Shown one piece after another: positions 46,401 to 53,178 of a stretch of 64,000 bases of DNA (its first letter is position 1; every line of letters starts with the position of its first letter). Position numbers and translations under genes: made by a program. Location of the stretch: NCBI GenBank assembly GCA_016199985.1, contig JACQFQ010000028.1, positions 1-64,000 of the forward strand, read 5' to 3'. The stretch is from Verrucomicrobiota bacterium. GTDB lineage: Bacteria > Verrucomicrobiota > Verrucomicrobiia > Limisphaerales > UBA11320. A model generated the notes under the pieces. That model made no database searches. It was not told the DNA's origin and was given only the letters and a program-made list of their open reading frames with translations.

Positions 46401-49389
46401 TTTCCTCATTCACCAGATAGAGGCCAAACGCGCTGTTGGTGCTCGCGTCAGCCGGAAAGGGCGAGAGCTGGGCTGTGGGAATGATGCTGCTCGAAGCGAC
46501 GCCGGGAGGCTTCCACATCAGCTGAATGATGCCGGGACCCCCGCCCTCGTACCACTCCAGACGAAGGTCCACCTTCTGGTTCGCGAGCAGGTCGAGGGTG
46601 GTCGCGTTCGGAGTCGCCCCGTGACTGGTCCAGTTGTCGATCGCCAGCCTTCCATCCAGATAGAGTCTCACTCCGTCGTCAGACACCGTCGAAATCTCGT
46701 AAGTTCCAGCGATCGGCGGCGTGAGGAACGATCCTCTCCAGCGCGCCGAAAAACCGTCGGCATTGACCAAAGGATCAATCGGGGAGAAGCCGACATCGAA
46801 ATTCACCGTGGAATCCACATGCGCCACCCGCAACGCCGTGAGATCCGCGTTGTTGTAGTACTCGGCGGCCAGGCCCGTTTGTCCGAAAATGGGTCGATCC
46901 CCAAAGAAGGCATGCCCGAAGATCGCGGCGTTCGCCCGCCCACGATAGGCGCTCTGATCGTAGTAGGTCAGGCCATGCCCCTCTTCAAAGTTGAAGTACG
47001 CCACCAGCTTGATGGCGGTTGTCTGGGATTTGAAAAGCGAAGGCGGCTGGAACATTCCCGCGAGAACCGTGTCGCCGTCCAGGGCCCCATCCCAGATTTG
47101 AAGATCGTCGATCATGCCCTGGAACTTGCTTTCCTTCCCGTTGGGAGAGCTCGCCAAATACAAGGGGGCGCTGCTGAAATCGAAGTGAGCCGAAGCGGTG
47201 ATGACCTGGCCGACTTTTTGCGCGTTCATATACAGCGTGTAGGTCGTGGTCGCGCTGTCCCACGTGGCGGCCAGATGGGTCCAACGTCCGATGGGCAGAG
47301 CCACCCCGCTGACCTGGGCCGCAGCCTGGCCGCTCGGGCCGAACTGAAGGGTGCCGTCCTTGTTGAGCAGCCAGTGATGTCCGTTGCCGGTGGAGCCCAC
47401 GTGAAGTATCCAAGCGCGATCCGTGGGAAGGCTCATCGGATAAACCCACGCCTGAATCGTGTGGGAGGGGCTTCCGTTGTCGAGTCCCACCGCCCCCGTC
47501 ACGGCATAGCCGTCCACTCCGTCAAAGGCCGCGGCCTTCGTAAAAGCGGCGATGGGGGTATCGTTCACCGACTTCACCTCAAGCACGAACGTCGACGTGG
47601 CCGTTGCGGAACCGTCGGAGACCGTCAGCGTGATGGTCGTAAAGCCATACCGCTCGGGGATCGGCGCGATCCGGGCCACCCGGGACGCGCCTCCGGTGAT
47701 GGTGATCCCGTCGTTGGAAACAACGGTCTGATCCGAGGATGTCGCCGTGACGCTCAGGTTCGCCGGATCTGTCTGCAAGTCGGAGACTGAAAACACAACA
47801 TCGATGGATGTGTCCTCGGGCGTGGATTGATTGCCCACGGCGGAGATGACAGGCGGTGAGGAGGAAACCGTGAAGTCCGCGACTGCCGGGGGCGTGAATG
47901 AACGGGAACCGGGGTTGAAGCCATACGTGGAACGGGCCGGCGTGATGGTGTGCGCCCCCAGAAGCCCGTTCAGACCCCGGAAGACGTAGTTCCCGTTCGC
48001 GTCCGTAGTGGTCGTGTAGGTGTCGGGTATGGTGTAAAACCGGGAATTGATCGAACCAACCAACCCAAAGGAACGCGTGTCAGTAATGGTGCCGAAGCCC
48101 CAGAAAAACGACTGGCTGATGGAGAACTGCGACGTGAAGGGGCCCCGCCCGAAACCGTAGCCGAATGTGTGATTGCCGAAGGGAGTGTCACGGTCGACGG
48201 TCCCGGAAATCATCGCCCAATCCAAATCCACGCCGGCAGCGCCGTAGTTCTCAAAGAACTTCACCCGAAATGAGTGGTTTCCCGCCCCAAGGTTTACGAT
48301 CGCCGAGATTTCGTTGAAAGCGTGCAAGCCGTCGTTGTTAACAACCCTGTTTCCGTCGATCGTGAGGCTGGATCCATCGTCTGAAGTGAGGTAAAAAACG
48401 TAGGCGCCAGTGACGTCCACCTTGAAAGTTCCCTCAAAGACCGCGGCCACGCGATCGCCGGGAGAGCCACCCCAGACGCTGCTAAAAACACCGCCACCGG
48501 TGTTGCCAAAGGCGATGCTGGAGATGTTCGCTTCAAAAGCGGGAGAAGTGGCCACGGGAATGGAATCCACCGTGCCGATGTTCGGAGCGTTCAGGGTGAC
48601 CGTGACGCCGTCGGCCGGAAGACCGTTCGCGCCCAGGATGGTCCCGGTCACATCGCCATACGGATCCCCCGTGCCTGCGTTGGAGGCGCCATAATAGGCC
48701 CCCAGCCCAGGGCTTCCGCCTGCGGGGGAAAGATCGGGCTGAGAAGGACTGGGGCTGTCGAAATCCCAATACGCCAGAAGATTTCCATCATTCACGCTCG
48801 GGCGGGCCATGGCCCCCGCTCGAACCTGGCCCTGGCTCTTTACAAAATTCCAGATCCGGAGGTCATCCATCTGTCCGCTAAACGACACCGCGCTTCCATC
48901 AAAGGAGTAGCCAAAGTAGATGCTGTTCTGGCCATTAAAATCGGAGGTCGTCTTGTTCCCGGACGCCACCACGACGCCGTCGACATAAAGGGCCTGCCCG
49001 CCAATGCTGGTCCCATAGACATAGGCCAGATGGTGCCACACCCCGTCGCTGAAATTCTGCTGCGATGAATTGATGATCTGATTGCTCCACAGGCGCGCGT
49101 AAACATTGCCACCGGAAAGGTAGATGGTGCGGTCGTACCCCCCGCCCACGCCGTAGGCTGTGAACATCCCGCAATTGGGGGCGCTGGTCCTGAACCAAAA
49201 CTCGATCGTGGTGTTGTTCTCCGGAATATCGATGTTCGCATAGAACAGATTCTGGCCGCCGTTCAGCGACGCGACGCCTCCGCGCGCGATCGAGGGGGCG
49301 GCAAGCGCCAAAGCGGCGAGAACGCCGGCGAGGCACAGGCCGAGCCGGGGCATGAGAGTCGAAAAAAAGCGTTTCATGGCGGGCTTCAT
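37435..49389 (-). CDS. Giant secreted LamG/PA14/HAF protein with Tc-toxin-A-like C-terminus
   Basis: 3,984 residues with a signal peptide (LGLCLAGVLAALALAAPSIARGG). Domains in order, approximate residues: LamG 38-240; PA14 295-395, apparently inserted in a carboxypeptidase-regulatory-like domain that resumes at 455-510; cadherin-like 513-610; LamG 617-800; PA14 836-963; cadherin-like 996-1187; HAF repeats 1187-1517; LamG 1713-1903; dockerin-like calcium loop 2180-2207; LamG 2456-2650; calcium loop (DINKDGFIDEKDA) 3027-3053. From 3393 it is helical: long helix, small-residue/hydrophobic tip (VMSIPTVVGLASDVASAARG, about 3490), a second coiled-coil helix, then FQNDALQKYRAQFDLT...AYDYET. This order mirrors the channel hairpin and base of TcA subunits. 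The last 180 residues resemble the TcB-binding end in style. Its ATG shares one base with the previous stop (TAATG). The TcA resemblance is by eye. Confidence 0.85.
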   Translation of the reverse strand: MKPAMKRFFSTLMPRLGLCLAGVLAALALAAPSIARGGVASLNGGQNLFYANIDIPENNTTIEFWFRTSAPNCGMFTAYGVGGGYDRTIYLSGGNVYARLWSNQIINSSQQNFSDGVWHHLAYVYGTSIGGQALYVDGVVVASGNKTTSDFNGQNSIYFGYSFDGSAVSFSGQMDDLRIWNFVKSQGQVRAGAMARPSVNDGNLLAYWDFDSPSPSQPDLSPAGGSPGLGAYYGASNAGTGDPYGDVTGTILGANGLPADGVTVTLNAPNIGTVDSIPVATSPAFEANISSIAFGNTGGGVFSSVWGGSPGDRVAAVFEGTFKVDVTGAYVFYLTSDDGSSLTIDGNRVVNNDGLHAFNEISAIVNLGAGNHSFRVKFFENYGAAGVDLDWAMISGTVDRDTPFGNHTFGYGFGRGPFTSQFSISQSFFWGFGTITDTRSFGLVGSINSRFYTIPDTYTTTTDANGNYVFRGLNGLLGAHTITPARSTYGFNPGSRSFTPPAVADFTVSSSPPVISAVGNQSTPEDTSIDVVFSVSDLQTDPANLSVTATSSDQTVVSNDGITITGGASRVARIAPIPERYGFTTITLTVSDGSATATSTFVLEVKSVNDTPIAAFTKAAAFDGVDGYAVTGAVGLDNGSPSHTIQAWVYPMSLPTDRAWILHVGSTGNGHHWLLNKDGTLQFGPSGQAAAQVSGVALPIGRWTHLAATWDSATTTYTLYMNAQKVGQVITASAHFDFSSAPLYLASSPNGKESKFQGMIDDLQIWDGALDGDTVLAGMFQPPSLFKSQTTAIKLVAYFNFEEGHGLTYYDQSAYRGRANAAIFGHAFFGDRPIFGQTGLAAEYYNNADLTALRVAHVDSTVNFDVGFSPIDPLVNADGFSARWRGSFLTPPIAGTYEISTVSDDGVRLYLDGRLAIDNWTSHGATPNATTLDLLANQKVDLRLEWYEGGGPGIIQLMWKPPGVASSSIIPTAQLSPFPADASTNSAFGLYLVNEETPTPIFLPGFDVEYELGQVVGSPPTFQIVTPPAHGTLNALTGSWIDPLKNPVIYTPAVNFNGPDSFTYRITDASVPPLSSLLATIQLQVQALNDDPTNSPLANLVIEEGTSASFTMTVGDAETPAGALDVVAISSEPKLIPVSNIVFEGAGTATRTVTITPAPGQVGTATIELTVKDDARGQSQNTFRVRVDPKPAYALIDLGDLGDLNKSFGFGVNDELWAVGAAQTQPGDSQALLYRGLTGTGLAEDIDPGSKNSVAYGINAGNIVVGFIRPSAAGLREAFQWENGTLSSLASKVTGNDSVALGINKYGDVVGSQMLQGNRRPFVLSGINFTNLGLLPTFIAGEARSVNDTLSAVGYLTNASGIKAAVLWNASTQNLGTLTALGHTSAEAYSINNDGLIVGVSALSSKPLSPTRAFRYQNGVMSDLGLLLGGTYSAGYAINDFGQIAGEADRSTLRRAILHTAGKMRDLNDLIYDSRSLVFASSGWSLETARAINRGGTIVGTGKRSGRERAFMAVPAWVIGKQIARPEGAVERKPEIEILSAGVTDTAENAFLWSDFEKKLYPIRPVNARLKWFTSFQDTSGTGTNIVVNLDRIIVPGVSVWPKDPIIHVAGAPVEVEPQGVSGFSFAFQNIIYETTGGSAQVDLTTKTFNCLNVGYSVINYLENQGASPNPILQRPHLDVVRTVTWDNPQFLRSLSATIGSKLADHHANPSDFGLLFGGSDSAVVKTIAGMDPAAGAFSVEAWVRIDAPPVKRQGILSLGDNATLSQFWVATVSSNRPETHAQLRLGRLNTSPFITTVEIPLYTWVHIATTWDPSAGTMKAFLNGLPAGLATAGGFNRGKSRLVMGAPAVAGESGLIGALDEVRTWNRALAESEVALNAKAAPPANSPGLIGWYRFEGPDNVAVDSAPAGGLSGLDTITGARVGLDGDPGHQDYNKKTGFVFFERAFYDGAGPDRAYSRATRTGVIIPVNREPNGDNTVSNDLVVVWYRLNPIGVAWASKPARYQLSWPADDAVSKIVIASGKGTSALPPTYKSPRVYNQPDSTLAGYNPNEEHALIAPSADGVGDAMFALRNDLNAVLPVEASKPYALLKYKDAATDEWSIQVYKVLAEDATYKFQYTGTAGTEIQPPYPLTLLGVCADSTGVAGPWWEDYKGRLYARAAGVNGNPTDVVIRWFYPLQPGFFYDFDFNGDNKVDATVGDCVAWLDHHPAAELVGLNSGAGTPGVPVNVTYRIVWPEAPILQIGESLLDPKPGGLPGVRNMAAAKIIYDDLTPGWNPLIDTNAPTSTLAHLYDPLSTRVYKLTGTDKIPDTIRRSNRSGKEFFDDLPPTLYPRLTYDPISKWILFSGLLDTTSFAGEPLLMPNVLSSRERDVIKGLSDSATWKGMIDKLYEITRNPNRVDLLPADQNPDASTDSTVGNPTPGLRLGLIKVGDRIVPESFGGGPKALTAGLSTVPPATEQPLFALSLDGSQAYADLTPGIVIGPVFTQEAWLYPKPTASASNLIFGVAGNVAAALRPPSLYLYQGNRLLGGFGDGKVWRSFSTPAVITPNAWNHVAVTFDGSIYKVFVNAVMVYSTAAFDGLTPATTPLTRIGGAESFFQGKIEEVRFWSIARTVSSLNHLKRLRLDGYEDGLLANWRFDEGSGSTAFDNAAHTNKYNLTLRGTAAYVASDAPTGIPPRYLTIAENDDSRLGLKINLHIIRIEDGPFRGDLKPIYPSSVFDERLTMRHSSDFGGDAGQVTFEWYYKPDGDTFDPKVLPEVGADGSINAPNGWIFYSNMNPKSGLGVNDITLGDGGESGLLTLGDNWFLCRYRGYNVRGDTNWSGWVGGPDGTPDSPRPLLAEGFIKRVIRGLNPFDARVKDFHSAPSSTIVSMISQAGQRYEGDIAFNPAADAINNVGLIEAYTTVLNVGKKLSIEGSPPVNFNPANNALLLAVSRIADFYMLLGNEAYADAQDPTIGFGTTGGAYGSAAPAIFTFQNQLDSPLEEELVLLRGRDDSSAGVAARPVYNRLYWNFTLGDGEVAYQQNYNISDINKDGFIDEKDARVMFPQGHGDAWGHYLTALTTYYGLLRHPNFTWVPRPESVLVAGVAVKVDYLDERKFARAASARAKAGREIVDLTYRLNYVEEPAGQWQGYKDTDRDRAWGVDEWARRAGQGAYFDWLIANSILPSVDPNPAHKGIQKIDRTTVRELAEISSGYAAIEQIMDKADKGLNPLGIATGAVPFDIDPSKVAAGLTHFDQIYQRALKTMDNSLTLFNNANAQSQALRKNNDSLESFVTGVNEKERDLKNRMIEVFGYPYAGDIGPGGAYPSGYDGPDIVHYMYVNASALTGTLGLPKTETVAYYRKTQDTSRLDDNYYVNFDPEDHAPQNPGTDPDAAFTVTYPTSTGDYLFEAKTEWGQRRAPGKLQISLQDLLRAEAKLKGAVAKYETHIGLINDTVDLLEAQDNLNSDKIGIKTGELAALTTMTAVQIGLKATSVTLKRTSAVVGAVGTTAVMSIPTVVGLASDVASAARGIINGTVSGFRQALETTADTLDVVEYSTKELKETVKLSFALALEVETQKFDTLQRVKTLEQLIRQEVALRLEALELKEALNQALGNYLAALAQGVRIIDERVGYRKLVAAQITDYRYQDMAFRIFQNDALQKYRAQFDLTAMYVYLAAKAYDYETCLLGTDAGSGNNFLTDIVRHRNLGQVIGGIPVSGGVGLADPLARLGQNFEVYRSQLGFLTPETETGRFSLRNELFRMKPSSSNDPASTVSWHGKLKDLIVPDLWQMPEFRKYCRPFAPESAGKQPGIVIRFPTSIMFGQNFFLWPLSGGDSAYDPSRFATKVRSAGVWFTGYDGNGLSITPRVYLFPAGQDMMRSPSANNLETREFTIVDQKLPVPFPIGTREMGDPSWIPLQDSLSETFADIRRFSMFRAYHDAGSFTEAQAITDTRLIGRSVWNTDWILIIPGGSLLANPDQGLDQFIKSVSDIKLFFQTYAYSGN

Positions 49390-51281
49390 TACGGGTTCAG
49401 TTTCGAGATTTCACTCACACGACGGATGCGGAAGGTTCCCTGAGCGGTGATGGGAACCCGATGGAGGCCAGTCACCACTTCGCGATAAACCCCCGCCAGC
49501 TCCGCGTAGCCGTAGTCGGCGGCGGGACTTCCTCCCGGGTCGACGGCGGCGAACTCCAGGACGAAATCTCGTTTGATCTCGAAGGCCTCCTGCTTGTAGT
49601 CGTCGAACCGATCGTTGAGGTTGTCGTGGTCGGGGTGAAACTTGTGCTTGTACGGATTGGTCCTGGCGTCGGGCGAAAGCGTGATGCTCCCGCTGACGTT
49701 TGTGCCGCCTTTGAACACTCCCTTCAGCGGCAGAAAATTATCCACGTTGTTGCTGCCGCCCAACGGCGGAAAATCAAAGCCAATCGCGCTGAAGCGTCTT
49801 CCGGCGAGACTGTCGTTCTTGAAGGAGGCGCCTTGAAAGTCGCGGAACCTGGCCTCGTCCGTCACAAGCACCGGTTGGCCCCGCTCGAGGACGATGCTGT
49901 TCCCCTTGGCGTCCGTCCCGCGCTTGCCCACTTTCCAGAGCTGCACCACTTCCTTCAACAGGCGGGGCGTGCCGTCCTGGTCCACATGGATCAGCACCCT
50001 CAGGCTGAAGCTCGACGACTGCGTGGGCGTGGGATTCGTGTTGATTCCGGTTCGCGTGATCTCCAGCGGGACCGGAGGATCACCCGGGTTTAGGCCCGGC
50101 CCAAACCGGTTCGTGACGAGGTTTCCCGAGTGCGGCTCGCTCACGCCGTTGACCGTTATCGTGCCCAGCCAAAGCCCGGCATAGCTGGTCTTCGCGGCGG
50201 GCGCGTCGCCCAGCTCCCCAACCCCGGCCGTGGCGACGCCCGAGGCAATGGGCGTGCGTTGGATATGCACAGGGATGAGGAAACGGATGCCCTGGTTGTC
50301 CCGAATCTCAAGCACGCTGTCATAGCTTGTGCCGGTCATCACCTGACGACGGCCGCCCAGTTCCACAGTCGTGGCAGCCAGCGGATCGAGAGGAACGGAA
50401 AGCAACGCGGGAAGCGCGGTCCAGACCACGCCTTTGATGGGATCCAGCCTGCTCGTGGCCAAAGGAGTAATTGGAGGAGGGGCGAGTTCGCCGATCGTGG
50501 CGCCGACTCCGTTGTTCCGGAGATTCCTGAGCCGCAAATCATACGCGTCGCCCACCAGCCCATAATCCAGATCCGAACCGCCCAGGCTGGGGGCGAATTC
50601 GAACGGGGCCATGTATTTCGATCCTCCCTTGGAGTAAACCCAGTAGCATACTCCGGCTTGCATCAGGTCGCCCGGGGCGACCAGTTGCCACGCCCCTGAG
50701 GCGTTGAGGCGATAGATGGGCTGCAGCTGGGACGTGGCCGAGTTGTAGTGGGCGGAGGAGTTGCGAAAGAAATCCAGGAAGCTGATTCCCACCCCGGCGT
50801 CCACAGGAAACCCACGAAGGTTGAAGGAGTCGGGGACCCAGTCGGCAGGACGGAATTCGGGGGAACCGGTCAGGACCACCGTCGCCGGGGCCGAGACACG
50901 GATCAGATAGGCGCGCTGCCCCGGGATGGCGAAGAGGCTGTTGGCGACCGACTCGGGCCGGTTCGTGGGCGCGTAGCTCAGCCACTGGTTGCGGTTCCAG
51001 ATCGGCTCGTCCGCGTTTTGGATGAAATCCACGGCCGCCACGCGCTTCTGGTAGGTCCAAACGCTTTCCAGCGGGACGCCGGCGAAGACAACGGCGGGAG
51101 ATTTGTCAACGGGGGTCACGTCAATCCACACCGCGTTCCATCCCGCGTGGAGGCTGAGTGTTTGCTGCACGAGGCTCGATGCCGATACCCCGCCTAGGGA
51201 GGCCAGCAGCAGGGACGCAAACACGAGGAACGACGCCCAACGGCGCAGTGCCAACCGGATCAGTTGTGGCTTAGGTGTCAT
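49389..51281 (-). CDS. Secreted beta-rich protein of unknown function, partner of the giant protein
   Basis: 630 residues with a signal peptide (WASFLVFASLLLASLGGVSA). The N-terminal pattern LSLHAGWNAVWIDVTP, then PLESVWTYQKR and WVPDSFNLRGFPV, recurs in secreted Verrucomicrobiota proteins, usually with bulky surface proteins, but the family has no known role. The C-terminal half is beta-rich (FSLRVLIHVDQDGTPRLLKEVVQLW) and ends in a small domain with HPDHDNLNDRFDDYKQEAFEI, which could bind calcium. Its ATG overlaps the stop of the foldase gene by 4 bp, and its stop overlaps the start of the giant gene by one base. This strict coupling suggests the products are needed in fixed ratio. Confidence 0.8.
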   Translation of the reverse strand: MTPKPQLIRLALRRWASFLVFASLLLASLGGVSASSLVQQTLSLHAGWNAVWIDVTPVDKSPAVVFAGVPLESVWTYQKRVAAVDFIQNADEPIWNRNQWLSYAPTNRPESVANSLFAIPGQRAYLIRVSAPATVVLTGSPEFRPADWVPDSFNLRGFPVDAGVGISFLDFFRNSSAHYNSATSQLQPIYRLNASGAWQLVAPGDLMQAGVCYWVYSKGGSKYMAPFEFAPSLGGSDLDYGLVGDAYDLRLRNLRNNGVGATIGELAPPPITPLATSRLDPIKGVVWTALPALLSVPLDPLAATTVELGGRRQVMTGTSYDSVLEIRDNQGIRFLIPVHIQRTPIASGVATAGVGELGDAPAAKTSYAGLWLGTITVNGVSEPHSGNLVTNRFGPGLNPGDPPVPLEITRTGINTNPTPTQSSSFSLRVLIHVDQDGTPRLLKEVVQLWKVGKRGTDAKGNSIVLERGQPVLVTDEARFRDFQGASFKNDSLAGRRFSAIGFDFPPLGGSNNVDNFLPLKGVFKGGTNVSGSITLSPDARTNPYKHKFHPDHDNLNDRFDDYKQEAFEIKRDFVLEFAAVDPGGSPAADYGYAELAGVYREVVTGLHRVPITAQGTFRIRRVSEISKLNP

Positions 51282-52264
51282 GGGTCTTTGGGTTGAGAAA
51301 TGGAGACGGTGGGCAGTCCAGGTCCCGGCGGCGGCCGCGTCGGCTCGCCCGCGGGCAGCGTCGCGCTGCGCAGAACGGATTCGTTGACGCGGACCTCGAC
51401 CCCCTCGACGAGCCGCGCCAAGCGGGCTTTTTGAAGGTCGTCCGTCTTCTTGCGGACAATCTGGTAGCGCAAGCCCTCCGCGACCTCGGCCAGGGGACGG
51501 GAGGCGGCGGGTTTGCGCGCGATGAGGCGGATGATGTAGGCGCCGTTCGAGGTCGTCGTCAGAGGCGCAAGCTCACCAGGCTCCTTCAGCCGCGCGATAG
51601 CCGCATGCACGGCCGGGTCGAACCGGGAGGAACCCGCCTGGGGCATCCATCCGCTCTGTCCGCCCTGATAGCGCGTGGACGGATCCTCGGAGTGGCTCTG
51701 AGCGAGAGCGGCGAACTGCTCCGCGGTCGCGCCCTTGGCCTGCTCCCAGAGCTCCGTTGCTTTCCGTTCCGCCTCCGCTCTCTTCTCAGGGGTGGCCTTG
51801 GGAGAGCGGCGGAGATGGATGAGCGACACGCTCACCATGGCGGGGACCGTGAAGCGCTCCAGGTTTGCGGCATAAGCGGCCTCCAACTCCGCGTCTGTGG
51901 CGGATACGTTGGCGGCGGAAAGGGAACTCTCACGGTAGCGGGAAATGATCAGCTGCCTCACAGCGGAAGCCACGGCGGGATCCTCGTGGAATTTCGCGGC
52001 GCGGGCGGCCTGATAGAGGGACTCCTCCTCTATCATCTGCTCCAGGATCTGGCGCTGCTGCTTCGGGTCCCGGGCTTGCTTGACCGCGAGAACGGATTCG
52101 AAATCTTTACGGCCGATGGGATGGCCGGCCACGGTGGCGGCGACATCAGACCCCAACTCGACAGCCTTTTTCTCCGGACGGCAACCGGTGGAGAGACCGA
52201 AGGACAGCGCGGTCAGGAGAAGAAAAACAGCATGTGGAAGCCGGCTGGCAGAGCGGTAAATCAC
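51278..52264 (-). CDS. Parvulin-type peptidyl-prolyl isomerase lipoprotein (SurA/PpiC-like)
   Basis: 328 residues from the GTG at 52264, chosen because it places a lipoprotein signal directly at the N-terminus (AVFLLLTALSFGLSTGC); the frame is open to an ATG at 52372. A SurA-like helical N-terminal region (RQILEQMIEEESLYQAARAAKF) precedes the parvulin domain, with VSVSLIHLRR, FAALAQSHSEDPSTRYQGGQSGWMP and GELAPLTTTSNGAYIIRLI. Such lipoproteins sit in the periplasm and help fold exported proteins. It is the first gene of the operon and overlaps the next gene by 4 bp, so a dedicated foldase for the very large beta-rich proteins that follow is the natural inference. Confidence 0.85.
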   Translation of the reverse strand: MIYRSASRLPHAVFLLLTALSFGLSTGCRPEKKAVELGSDVAATVAGHPIGRKDFESVLAVKQARDPKQQRQILEQMIEEESLYQAARAAKFHEDPAVASAVRQLIISRYRESSLSAANVSATDAELEAAYAANLERFTVPAMVSVSLIHLRRSPKATPEKRAEAERKATELWEQAKGATAEQFAALAQSHSEDPSTRYQGGQSGWMPQAGSSRFDPAVHAAIARLKEPGELAPLTTTSNGAYIIRLIARKPAASRPLAEVAEGLRYQIVRKKTDDLQKARLARLVEGVEVRVNESVLRSATLPAGEPTRPPPGPGLPTVSISQPKDP

Positions 52265-52860
52265 AGGTTTTCTTGAGTCCTCGCTTGCTGTACCGCGATC
52301 CAGATCTCCAGGAAAGCGAACCTGACTAGCCTCACAAAGTAGCCCGACCATACCGAAACGCATTGAGTACAAGGTTGTCTTCTTGAGCGATCAAGACTTG
52401 AGTCGCACACAGCTGATTTAGGACTCGGTAACTTTGAGGACTAGGGCGTGCCGATGCAAGGAACAATTTGTTTCGAAAAGGTGAAAACTCGAGCCGCGAT
52501 GGAACAACTTAGAAGAAGACCGGCGGTTCGACGGAGCGATCGCGCGAGGCCACCCCGGGCGCCCACGCGTTCGCGATCCCAGGGACATTCACCCTCCGCG
52601 CGATGGAACTGCTCTCATTCAGTCTCTGCTCCCTGGGTTTGAGAACGATCCTTTGTGTCCTTCGGGGTTCAACTTTCCGTCCCAACAGGCGGACTGGACC
52701 CGATTCAACGATTGCGCGGGAGAAAGCCCTTCTGATAGGTATCGCTGTGAGGGCGGCAAGGCCGCGCCGCGGATTCCGCCCTCTCTCGCCTTCGAGATGA
52801 CCTGGTCGCAAGTGAAATCCGGGGCCAGGGAATAATGCAGGCAGTGGGTGTTATTGGTGC
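52265..52860. other. Intergenic region upstream of the giant-protein operon and the tRNA
   Basis: No convincing gene. The minus-strand frame of the foldase continues to 52372 but without signal or domain. The promoter of the five-gene operon should lie here; no clear sigma-70 or sigma-54 pair stood out. Several short frames at 52448-52835 overlap on both strands and lack start signals. Confidence 0.45.
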
Positions 52861-52948
52861 GCCAGTGTGGCGAAATGGCAGACGCACGGGACTTAAAATC
52901 CCGGGGCCTTAAACAGCCGTGTGGGTTCGAGTCCCGCCACTGGCACCA
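52861..52948 (+). tRNA. tRNA-Leu (anticodon TAA)
   Basis: The 7-bp acceptor stem GCCAGTG (52861-52867) pairs with CACTGGC (52938-52944), followed by discriminator A and an encoded CCA. The anticodon stem CGGGA/TCCCG encloses loop CTTAAAA with anticodon TAA at 52894-52896. The T arm is recognisable by GTTCGAGTC, and there is a long variable arm as expected for a class II leucine tRNA. Confidence 0.96.
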
Positions 52949-53178
52949 ATGCCGCGACCGCGGCTTCTCCTTTTCCATGCGAGCAGGATTCTGACATGCC
53001 TTCGCCAGCGGTGATTCATCCAGAGTTCCGAGACATGGGAACGCTTGCGGGCCGCTGACGCGCGCAGGCCCAGGCCTCTGGCCCCGATGAGCGACCCGCC
53101 GCTCCGCGTCCGAAACAGCCTCGCTTCCCCCCTGACTCGCGCGCTAGCTTTCGCGAGGTCCCGTCCCGGAACTTGCGA

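Noticed and set aside
43969-47790. Long plus-strand open frame (1,273 codons) antisense to the giant gene
   Set aside because: Composition is Arg/Gly/Val-rich with no domain; it is the high-GC shadow of a gene whose domains are unmistakable on the other strand.
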